A stretch of 64,000 bases of DNA from Streptacidiphilus sp. P02-A3a (GTDB taxonomy: Bacteria > Actinomycetota > Actinomycetes > Streptomycetales > Streptomycetaceae). Of the stretch, positions 16,452 through 23,815 are shown in pieces; positions within the stretch are counted from its first letter, which is position 1, and the number at the start of each line of letters is the position of its first letter. A model generated the notes under the pieces. It was given only the letters and a program-made list of their open reading frames with translations. It did not search any database and had not been told where the DNA came from. The stretch lies in the NCBI RefSeq assembly GCF_014084105.1, contig NZ_CP048289.1, forward strand, positions 3,295,922-3,359,921, read 5' to 3'. Position numbers and translations under genes: made by a program.

Positions 16452-19094
16452 CTACGTCGCGGACGGCTCCGCCCGGCCCGGGACGTTGATGCCGGTCAGG
16501 GTGCCCGTCCCCGGGATCTCGATCCGCCCGGGCAGTCCGGCCGTCGACCGGAAGGACGGGTCGAAGCCGAACAGCCCGGACAGGACGGCCTCCGCGGTGG
16601 CGACACCGGCGATGGAGTCACGGTTGGAGACACCGTCCTCGGCGACCCGGACCCAGGTGCCGCGCTCGTCGTCCATGATCTCCATGGCCTGGCCCCACAG
16701 GCCGCCGGAGGCCGAGGCGTGGACCCGGCCGAGCAGTCCCGCGGCGAGGTCCGGTCGGCCGAGCTTCGCGAAGGCGTGGGCGGTGACGCCGGGCCAGGCA
16801 CAGAACGCCCCGGCGGAGCCGTGGTCGGGACGGTTCGAGAGCGGCGCGGCGGGATCGTCCGGGGCGAGCGCCCGCATCCAGGTTCCGGCCAGCAGCTTCC
16901 GCGACACGAACGCGACCATGTCCGCCCGCTGCGCCTCGCTGAGGTCGGCGTGGAGGTACGCGCCGACGAGCCCGAAGTCCAGCACGTGTCCGATCGACTC
17001 GTCCCGCCCGGGGTGCCGGATCTGCCAGCGGCCGTCCGGCAGCAGCATGGTGAGCAGTTCGGCGGCCAGCTCGGCCGCCTCGGACTCCGCCGTCCGGGCC
17101 TCCGCCTCGCGTCCGGCCGAGCGCAGCAGCCCGGCGAGGGAGCGCGTCATGCCGACGTAGGCGGCGTTGAACGAGGCCACCACGTTGACGTAGTTCGGTA
17201 CGCATTCCAGCAACCGCCAGGGGTCGCCGCCGAGGTCCGCCAGGACGCCCCCGGTGGCGCGGGTCCGCTGCGACCGCCAGCCTCCGGCCAGGTGTTCGAG
17301 GTGCTGGAACACGGTGCGGTCCCCGGCCCGCTCGTCGAGGAAGGCGTCGTCCCCGGTGACCCGGACGTAGTGCTCGGTCAGCCGGAAGAGCGCGTAGTGG
17401 CTGGCGGCGTACTCGTTGCCGAGCGGCCCGCCGTTCCTGGTGTCGAAGCCGAACGACGTGTCGTACGGCCCGGACAGGGCCCGGTGCAGCCAGGAGCGCA
17501 GGCCGACCGGTTCCAGCAGGGCGTAGAGGCGGCTCCACTCGGTGTGGTCCCAGAAGTAGGTGGTGCTGGGGCCGAGCCGGGGCCCGCCGGTGAGGAAGAC
17601 CGGCTCGCTCGGGCTGACCCGGGTGTTGCGCAGGTACAGCGCCAGCAGCGCGCCCATGTAGTACGACCTGGCGACGCCGGGGTCCTCCGCTTCGAGGACC
17701 GGCAGGTGGCCGCTGAAGTGCGGGTTGCCGGGGGTGAACATGGCGTGCCACAGCTCGCGGTGGCCGCGTTCGTCGGCCGCGAGCGTCGCGCCGAAGTCGG
17801 CGGCGGCGCGGGCGGCGGTGTCCGCCACCGCGAGGCTGTCGGTGCCGTAGGCGCAGACGACCCCGATGCGCCGGGTCTCGCCCGGCGCCAGCGTGACCGT
17901 CCAGTGGGCCCGCGCCCCGGTACCCAGGTCCTCGACCGTGTCGGGGGCGGTGTCGAAGGCGTATCCGGCGCGGGCGGCCGACCGGCCGTCGGCGACGCTG
18001 ACCGCGGCGCCGCTGCTCAGGGCCTTCCAGCGGGGGGAGGCCGACCAGTGGCCGATGGTGGCGGCGGGCACGCCGTCGAGTTCCAGGGCGACCCGCTCGG
18101 CGTCCAGGGTGATCCTGAGCCGGTACCAGCGGCCGGTCTCGACGTCCGCCGCCGCGTACTCCTGCTCGCCGCAGATGCCGAACCAGAGCCGTCCGGCGTC
18201 GAGGCCGAGCTGTAGCGAGTCCGGGTGGTTGCCGTGGGTGAGGACGATCCCGGTCTGGTCCGGGGCGTCGGACCGGAACTCCAGTTCGAGTATCTGTCCG
18301 GCGGCGAGCTCGAAGGCGCCCGGGGCGGACTCGAATTCGGGCGCGAGCGCGGTCTGCTCCGGGGCCGTCAGCACCGGTCGGCCGTCGGCGCCGGTGCAGC
18401 GGATGCCGCGCACGGTGGCCCGGGCGCCGTGCCGGTGCGGGTAGACGGTGTCCTGGCTGACGTGCCTGGGCAGCTCGAAGGCCAGCGACATGATCTCGGT
18501 GTCGGCGTCGCGCTGGATGCCCGGCAGCCGGGGTCGGCCCAGGCGCAGCAGCCGGGGGCCGGGCCCGAGCAGGTACGGCGCCTCACCGTGCGCGGAGCGG
18601 GTGGCGGCGCGGATCCGCTCCAGGGACATGAAGTCGTGGTGGTTGCCCGCGCTCCACGGCACGTCGTAGAGCCAGCCCCAGCCGGTCTCGGTGTGCGCGA
18701 CCATCGCGAACAGGTCCTGCGAGACCGTGTGCCGGACCGGGGCGCCGGTGTGGTTGGTGATCTCGGTCTGCCACAGCAGCAGGTCCTGCGACAGTGCCAT
18801 CCGGGTGTCGGTGCGCACGGTCAGTCCGTTGCCGGTGTGCTCGCGCGCCACGCCGTAGGGCTTCCAGCGGAAGCGCTGCGCGGCCAGCACCACGCCGTCC
18901 AGCCGCAGCACTCCGGTGTGGTAGCCGAACGAGTACGGGGGCGCGGCCAGCCAGGACATCGAGCTGAGGTCGTGGTTGACGTGGCCCTGGCCGAACTGGT
19001 TGCGCAGCGAGGGCAGATGGGCCAGGTCCGCGGCGTCCACCCAGTCGCCGGCCACGTCGTCCAGGTCGGGCACGCCGACGGGCAGCGCGCTCAT
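16452..19094 (-). CDS. six-hairpin (alpha/alpha)6-barrel glycosidase, MGH1/GH63-like
   Basis: 880 residues, starting at ATG 19094, which overlaps the stop of the upstream permease as ATGA. Residues ~1-430 are a beta-rich N-terminal region (SMSWLAAPPYSFGYHTGVLRLDGV). Residues ~480-860 form the helical barrel: GARSYYMGALLALYLRNTRV, TYFWDHTEWSRLYALLEPVGLRSWL, GNEYAASHYALFRLTEHYVRVTGD. The family hydrolyses oligosaccharides; exact specificity is unclear, and Asp/Glu in the FWDHTEW segment are candidate catalytic residues. No signal peptide is present, so it acts in the cytoplasm on imported sugar. It is the last gene of the LacI-flanked importer operon, so its substrate is probably the importer ligand. 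Confidence 0.8.
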   Translation of the reverse strand: MSALPVGVPDLDDVAGDWVDAADLAHLPSLRNQFGQGHVNHDLSSMSWLAAPPYSFGYHTGVLRLDGVVLAAQRFRWKPYGVAREHTGNGLTVRTDTRMALSQDLLLWQTEITNHTGAPVRHTVSQDLFAMVAHTETGWGWLYDVPWSAGNHHDFMSLERIRAATRSAHGEAPYLLGPGPRLLRLGRPRLPGIQRDADTEIMSLAFELPRHVSQDTVYPHRHGARATVRGIRCTGADGRPVLTAPEQTALAPEFESAPGAFELAAGQILELEFRSDAPDQTGIVLTHGNHPDSLQLGLDAGRLWFGICGEQEYAAADVETGRWYRLRITLDAERVALELDGVPAATIGHWSASPRWKALSSGAAVSVADGRSAARAGYAFDTAPDTVEDLGTGARAHWTVTLAPGETRRIGVVCAYGTDSLAVADTAARAAADFGATLAADERGHRELWHAMFTPGNPHFSGHLPVLEAEDPGVARSYYMGALLALYLRNTRVSPSEPVFLTGGPRLGPSTTYFWDHTEWSRLYALLEPVGLRSWLHRALSGPYDTSFGFDTRNGGPLGNEYAASHYALFRLTEHYVRVTGDDAFLDERAGDRTVFQHLEHLAGGWRSQRTRATGGVLADLGGDPWRLLECVPNYVNVVASFNAAYVGMTRSLAGLLRSAGREAEARTAESEAAELAAELLTMLLPDGRWQIRHPGRDESIGHVLDFGLVGAYLHADLSEAQRADMVAFVSRKLLAGTWMRALAPDDPAAPLSNRPDHGSAGAFCAWPGVTAHAFAKLGRPDLAAGLLGRVHASASGGLWGQAMEIMDDERGTWVRVAEDGVSNRDSIAGVATAEAVLSGLFGFDPSFRSTAGLPGRIEIPGTGTLTGINVPGRAEPSAT

Positions 19095-20020
19095 TTCGTG
19101 GATCCGGCGGTGAGGCCCGCGATGAACTGCTTCTGCAGGGCGAGGTAGCCGATCACCGGAATTAGTCCGGCGAGGAACATGATTCCGAAGAGCTGTCCGT
19201 AGTTCATCTGCAACTGTCCGACTGACAAGTAGATTCCTGTGGTGATGGTCTGCCCCTGGAGCGGGCCGAGGATGAACAGCGGGTTGAGGAAGTCGTTCCA
19301 GATCCACAGCGACAGGAAGATCGCCACCGTGGCCGTGGCCGGCCGCACCAGCGGCATGATGATCGTCCACCAGACGCGCAGGCTGCCGGCCCCGTCGATG
19401 CGCGCGGCCTCCACGATCTCGCCGGGGATGGCGCGCATGAAGCCGACGTAGACGAAGACCGCGAAGGAGAAGTAGCCGCCGCTGATGTTGGCCAGGATCA
19501 GCCCGGGATAGGTGTGGTCCAGGCCGAGGAGCGACAGGATGTGGATCGTCGGCAGCAGCACCACCTGCGGCGGGACCATCAGCCCGGCCGAGAGCACGGC
19601 CAGGATGACCGCGCGCGGCTTGGTCCGCTTGCGCGAGATGTAGAAGCTGAACGCCGCGCTGAGCGGGATCAGCAGCAGCACCGAGCAGACCACGGTGATC
19701 AGCGAGTTGCGCAGGCCGAGCTGGAGCAGCTGGTCCGGCCGGTTGACGGCGGTCGAGAGGTTGCCCAGGGTCGGGTGCAGCGGCGGCGCCGCCGGGCTGC
19801 TCTCGATGGCCCCCTCCGACTTGAAGGCGTTGACCACCGTCAGGTAGATGGGGCTGACGAACAGGGCGGTGACCAGGACCGCGAGCGCTAGTCGGACCGG
19901 GTGCCTGCGGGCACCGGCCGCCGCTCCCCGGCCCCGGCCCCGGACCCGGACCCGGAGCGGCGGCTGGAGCCCGGCCGGCCGGGGGCGGACGGCGGGGGGA
20001 GCGTCGTGTCGGGCGATCAC
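19091..20020 (-). CDS. sugar ABC transporter permease (MalG type)
   Basis: 309 residues. About 40 basic and Pro-rich residues precede the first helix (LALAVLVTALFVSPIYLTVVNAF). The EAA loop is PGEIVEAARIDGAGSLRVWWTIIMPLVRP. GTG 20020 shares bases with the stop of the preceding permease (GTGA), and its own stop overlaps the glycosidase start (ATGA), so three genes are translationally coupled. The reading frame runs open further upstream only because it shadows the other permease. It forms the inner-membrane channel with the next permease. Confidence 0.93.
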   Translation of the reverse strand: MIARHDAPPAVRPRPAGLQPPLRVRVRGRGRGAAAGARRHPVRLALAVLVTALFVSPIYLTVVNAFKSEGAIESSPAAPPLHPTLGNLSTAVNRPDQLLQLGLRNSLITVVCSVLLLIPLSAAFSFYISRKRTKPRAVILAVLSAGLMVPPQVVLLPTIHILSLLGLDHTYPGLILANISGGYFSFAVFVYVGFMRAIPGEIVEAARIDGAGSLRVWWTIIMPLVRPATATVAIFLSLWIWNDFLNPLFILGPLQGQTITTGIYLSVGQLQMNYGQLFGIMFLAGLIPVIGYLALQKQFIAGLTAGSTK

Positions 20021-20916
20021 AGATCGACCTCCCTGCGGCGTAGCAGACCGGTGACGGTCAGGGCGATGACCGCGGACAGCAGCAGCAGGGCGATCGCGAT
20101 CGCCGAGGCGTAGCCGAACTGGTCGTTGGTGAAGGCCACCTTGACGATGTACTGCGCGGTTGACTCGGTGGAGAAGGCCGGACCGCCGGAGGTGAGCACG
20201 GTGATGATGTCGTACAGCTTCAGTACCGTGATCAGCGAGATGGTGACGCTGATGGTGGTGGCCGGGGCGACCATGCGCAGCGTGATCATCCGGAACTGCT
20301 GGAAGGTGCTCGCGCCGTCGATGGAGCTGGCGTCGTAGAGCTCGCCCGGGATGCTCTGCAGCGCGGCCAGGTAGACCACGGTGGTGAAGCCGGACAGGAC
20401 CCAGGTGACCACGACGCCCACGGAGAACTGGGCCAGGTGCGGTGTGCCGAGCCACTGCACCGGGGTGCTGATCACGCCGAGGTGGGTCAGCAGGGTGTTG
20501 AGGATGCCGTCCTCGGTGAAGATGGTCTTCCAGACGAAGCCGACGATCACCCCGGAGATGACCTGCGGCAGGAACGCCAGTGTCCGCAGCACGCGGTAGT
20601 GCAGCTGGGTGCGGTTGAGCAGGACCGCGAAGAGCACGCCGACGGCGTTGGCCATGACGGTCACGCCCACGGCCAGGAGCAGGGTGAAGGCGAGGGTCGC
20701 GTGCAGTTCGCCGTCGTGCAGCATGGTGCGGTAGTTGGCGAGCCCGACGAAGCGGCTCTGCGACTCCAGCGGGCTCTCGTCGGTGAAGCTGCTGTTCAGG
20801 CTCATGAAGATGGGTGCGACGATGAAGACGATGTACAGGAGCAGTCCCAGACCGGCGATCAGCCCGAGTCCGGCGTCCTGTTTGGCGCTGCGAAACCAGC
20901 GCACACATGACTGCAC
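20017..20916 (-). CDS. sugar ABC transporter permease (MalF type)
   Basis: 299 residues with six predicted helices, the first at GLGLIAGLGLLLYIVFIVAPIF. The EAA loop reads PGELYDASSIDGASTFQQFRMITLRM. I chose GTG 20916 because GGAGGG lies about 10 bases upstream; ATG 20961 is in frame but overlaps the ribosome-site region. It lies 94 bases downstream of the binding-protein gene, so the operon order is binding protein, two permeases, glycosidase. No ATPase gene is present. Confidence 0.92.
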   Translation of the reverse strand: MQSCVRWFRSAKQDAGLGLIAGLGLLLYIVFIVAPIFMSLNSSFTDESPLESQSRFVGLANYRTMLHDGELHATLAFTLLLAVGVTVMANAVGVLFAVLLNRTQLHYRVLRTLAFLPQVISGVIVGFVWKTIFTEDGILNTLLTHLGVISTPVQWLGTPHLAQFSVGVVVTWVLSGFTTVVYLAALQSIPGELYDASSIDGASTFQQFRMITLRMVAPATTISVTISLITVLKLYDIITVLTSGGPAFSTESTAQYIVKVAFTNDQFGYASAIAIALLLLSAVIALTVTGLLRRREVDL

Positions 20917-21010
20917 TGTTTCCGTCCCTCCTGGTCGGGGCGGGATCGCTGGGGATCCCACGCCGACGGTTCTGTTGCTGCTGGGTGGGTGGGGAGGTGC
21001 TGCCCGCGGG

Positions 21011-22288
21011 TCACTGGGTGGCGGTGGCCCAGTCCTGGTCGAGCTTGGCCAGCTGGCCCCGCACGTCGGAGGTGTTGAACAGCGCCTGCGCCGCCGCGTA
21101 GAAGTCGTTGGTGAGCGAGCCGGGCATGGCGTCGTCGTTGGTGGCCCAGCCGATCGAGCTGACCTTGTTGTTCGGCTGCGTCACGTAGGCGTACGACTGG
21201 GTGAACGCCGGGCTGACGGTGACGCCGAAGTCGGCCAGGGTCTTGCCCTTGAGCATCGGGAACGCGCCGTCGCCGGTGATCAGGGTCTTCAGGTTGGACG
21301 GGTTCAGCGACCAGGACTCGGCGAAGGCGGTGGCGGCCTTGAGGTCCGGGGTCCTGGCGCTGATGGCCATCGAGCCGCCCACGGCGAACGGCACCACGAC
21401 CGAGCCGTCGTCGGTGGGCCAGGGGAACACCCCGATGTCGTTCCACTCGCTCTTCGGGATCGAGCCGAGGTACCAGCTGCCCATCGGGTACATCGCGGCC
21501 TTGCCGGCGTTGAAGTTGGTGATCGACTGGGCGTAGCTGACGTTCAGCGCGCCCTGCTCGAAGTCGCCGTCGGTGACCAGCGTGCGCATCTTGGTCGCGG
21601 CGGCCACCACGTCGGCGTCGGTGAACTTCACCGTGTCGGCGTAGCGCTGCCGCAGCCACTGGGGGTCCTTGCCCAGCACGTCGGCGCTGATGGCGCCGGT
21701 CAGCGGCATCGCGGCGGCGAACGGGTCGTTGCCGCCGAGCTCGATCGGGGTCTGCCCGGCGGCCTTCAGCTTGGCGCACACGGCCAGGAACTGCGCCCAG
21801 GTGGTCGGCGGTTGCACCCCGGCCTTCGCGAACTCGGCCTTGTTGTAGTAGACCAGCGGGATGATCTGCGAGTTCGTCGGCGGGATGTAGACCTTGCCCT
21901 TGATCGCGTTGCCCTGCGGCAGCAGGAAGTTCGCGTTGATCCAGGACTGGTCGTAGGGCTGGAGCAGCCCGGCGCCGGTGTACAGCGACGGGGTGATCGA
22001 TTCCAGCAGGTCGGGGAACTGGCCGGAGGCTTCGAGCTGCTTCGCGTAGGTGTCGCGGTCCGTGGTGGGGGTCACCACCTGCTTGATCGTCAGACCGGGA
22101 ACGGTCGCCTGGGCGGCGGCGATCGAGTCCTTCCAGAACGTCGGCGTCAGGTCCGGCGAGTCGAAGGTCATGTAGGTCAGGGTGGTCCCGCCCGAAGCCG
22201 AGGCCGTGGTGGACGAGTTCGAACAGGCGGTCACCATCAGCAGGCTGGCGGCGGCGGCAGTGGCGGCGGCAGCGGTTCGTCTGAGCAT
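21011..22288 (-). CDS. sugar ABC transporter substrate-binding lipoprotein
   Basis: 425 residues. The lipoprotein signal ends in MVTAC with the modified Cys at residue 22, followed by a Ser/Thr-rich linker. The mature protein shows family 1 features: LTYMTFDSPDLTPTFWKDSIAAAQ, LVYYNKAEFAKAGVQPPTTWAQF, FNAGKAAMYPMGSWYLG and AISARTPDLKAATAFAE. It captures a sugar outside the cell for the two downstream permeases. It is the first gene of the operon, and a promoter with an overlapping palindrome lies about 100 bases upstream, facing the divergent LacI-family gene. Confidence 0.93.
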   Translation of the reverse strand: MLRRTAAAATAAAASLLMVTACSNSSTTASASGGTTLTYMTFDSPDLTPTFWKDSIAAAQATVPGLTIKQVVTPTTDRDTYAKQLEASGQFPDLLESITPSLYTGAGLLQPYDQSWINANFLLPQGNAIKGKVYIPPTNSQIIPLVYYNKAEFAKAGVQPPTTWAQFLAVCAKLKAAGQTPIELGGNDPFAAAMPLTGAISADVLGKDPQWLRQRYADTVKFTDADVVAAATKMRTLVTDGDFEQGALNVSYAQSITNFNAGKAAMYPMGSWYLGSIPKSEWNDIGVFPWPTDDGSVVVPFAVGGSMAISARTPDLKAATAFAESWSLNPSNLKTLITGDGAFPMLKGKTLADFGVTVSPAFTQSYAYVTQPNNKVSSIGWATNDDAMPGSLTNDFYAAAQALFNTSDVRGQLAKLDQDWATATQ

Positions 22289-22375
22289 GGAAGTCCGTTT
22301 CAGGGGTGGGATGTCAGCGGAGGGAGGCTTCCGGGGTGATCCCAGCGCGGTCGTCGTTTACCGGATCCCGCCGCT

Positions 22376-22391
22376 GAGATAACGTTGTCTC
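22376..22391. promoter_or_regulatory. LacI-type operator overlapping the importer transcription start
   Basis: GAGATAACGTTGTCTC is an almost perfect 16-bp palindrome (one mismatched pair) with the AACGTT centre common in LacI/CytR-type operators. It lies immediately downstream of the predicted -10 box of the binding-protein promoter, where a bound repressor would block transcription. The divergent LacI-family gene at 22500 is the obvious candidate regulator. Confidence 0.7.
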
Positions 22392-22398
22392 GCCGAGA

Positions 22399-22426
22399 AC
22401 TGTAGGGTCCCAGAATCGGGTGTCAA
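22399..22426 (-). promoter_or_regulatory. sigma-70-type promoter of the importer operon
   Basis: On the minus strand: TTGACA (22426-22421), a 16-base spacer, and TACAGT (22404-22399). This is a close match to the vegetative consensus. The predicted start of transcription is near 22392, giving a leader of about 100 bases before ATG 22288. Confidence 0.65.
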
Positions 22427-22499
22427 CCCTTTCCGGTGTCACGGACAGGTCTCGGCGCCGAGCGACAGGGTCACCCACCATCGAACGAGGGGAAGCAAC

Positions 22500-23522
22500 G
22501 TGCCTGGCCAAGGCGCTGAAGGCGAGCGGGTGCCGGTACGGCCGCGCAGGCCGACGATGATTGATGTCGCCAAGGAGGCGGGGGTCGCACTGCGGACCGT
22601 GTCCCGGGTGGTCAACGACGACGCGACGGTCGGTGAGGAGCTGGCGAGGCGCGTCCGTGAGGCCATAGCGCGGCTCGACTACCAGCCCGACGAGCGGGCC
22701 CGGCAGTTGCGCAGCGGTCGCACCGGCACGATCGGCGCGGCGGTACGCAACATCGCCATCACCCACCCCGTGCTGCGGGAGGTGGAGATCGCGGCCCGGG
22801 CCGCCCGGCTGAACGTGGTGGCGATGTCCACCGACGACGACGCGGACCGCGAGCTGGAGGCGGTCATGTCCATGTGCCGACGGCGGATGGACGGCATCAT
22901 CATCGAGCCGATCGCCGAGGACCACGGCTACCTGCAGGCGGAGATCGACTCCGGGCTGGCGGTGGTGGCCTTCGACCGGCCCGCCGCCGGAATCTCGGTG
23001 GACACGGTGCTGACCGACAACCGGGGCGGCATCGTCTCGGCCTTCGAGCACCTGGTCCGGCAGGGGCACCGCCGGATCGGGTACATCGGCGACGACGAGC
23101 GGATCCACACCGGCCGGGAGCGGGCCACCGCCTTCCGCGACTGCCTGCGCGGCATCGGCGAGCCGCTCGACGGACTGGTCCACCCCGGGCCGATCGAACC
23201 GGCTCGGATCGCGGCTGCCCTGGGCCTCCTGCGGGCCCGCGGGGTCACCGCGGTGGTCACCGGGAACGCGCTGACCACCGTCGAGGTGGTCCGCCAGTTC
23301 GGCCCCGACTTCGGCGGCACGGCGCTGGTCGGCTTCGACGACTTCCCGCTCTCCGACCTGCTGCGCCCGGGGCTGACCGTGGTCGCCCAGGGCGACCGCG
23401 AGATCGGGCGGACCGCCATCGAGCTGTTCCGCAGCCGGGTGGCCGACCGGGCCCGGCCGGTGCGCACGGTGACCGTGCCGACCACGCTGATCGTGCGCGG
23501 CTCGGGGGAGGTCCAGCCCTGA
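22500..23522 (+). CDS. LacI-family transcriptional regulator
   Basis: 340 residues, GTG start after GAGGGGAAG. The DNA-binding domain is residues ~18-70: TMIDVAKEAGVALRTVSRVVNDDATVGEELARRVREAI, with the hinge helix near ERARQLRSGRTG. The rest is a periplasmic-binding-protein-like sensor (TGTIGAAVRNIAIT, GIIIEPIAEDHGYL, VVAFDRP, TDNRGGIVSAFEHLVRQGHRRIGYIGDD, VGFDDFPLSDLLRPGLTVVAQ). It should repress the divergent importer-glycosidase operon by binding the 16-bp palindrome at 22376 and be released by a sugar inducer. It may also act on itself and on the GH95-like gene downstream, but no copy of the same palindrome is seen there. Confidence 0.92.
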   Translation: MPGQGAEGERVPVRPRRPTMIDVAKEAGVALRTVSRVVNDDATVGEELARRVREAIARLDYQPDERARQLRSGRTGTIGAAVRNIAITHPVLREVEIAARAARLNVVAMSTDDDADRELEAVMSMCRRRMDGIIIEPIAEDHGYLQAEIDSGLAVVAFDRPAAGISVDTVLTDNRGGIVSAFEHLVRQGHRRIGYIGDDERIHTGRERATAFRDCLRGIGEPLDGLVHPGPIEPARIAAALGLLRARGVTAVVTGNALTTVEVVRQFGPDFGGTALVGFDDFPLSDLLRPGLTVVAQGDREIGRTAIELFRSRVADRARPVRTVTVPTTLIVRGSGEVQP

Positions 23523-23588
23523 GGGCGCGGGGCCGGGGTGCGGTCGGCCCCCTTTACAACCCCGAGCGAGCACCTCTATAAACAACCC

Positions 23589-23720
23589 AGACATCCGATG
23601 TTACTGTTCGGATTTGTCTGCGGACGTGCAGGAACGTTCACGCCCGCGCTGGTCAAACCACCCAGAAGCGGCTGCATTCGAAGACTGCCCCCTCTCTCCG
23701 ACTCTAAAGATCGGATGTCT
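23589..23720. promoter_or_regulatory. three copies of an AGACATCCGAT-type motif upstream of the GH95-like gene
   Basis: In the 293-base gap between the LacI gene and the GH95-like gene, AGACATCCGATGT (23589-23601) is followed by its near inverse TTCGGATTTGTCT (23607-23619), forming a 31-bp inverted repeat. A third copy in reverse orientation, AGATCGGATGTCT, lies at 23708-23720, about 95 bases before the start codon. The region is AT-richer than the genes. This looks like a multi-site operator; the binding protein is unknown. Confidence 0.5.
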
Positions 23721-23815
23721 TGGCGGTCCGTGCAGATCACCCCCGGTCGTCGGCGCCCCCGCGCCCACGACCGGGGGAGCAGCCGCAGCCAGTGCGAAGA
23801 AAGGCAGTACGCCCC

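Noticed and set aside
16500-18215. Plus-strand continuation of the glycosyltransferase frame
   Set aside because: After about 16450 it runs antisense through the glycosidase gene and loses all similarity to glycosyltransferases.
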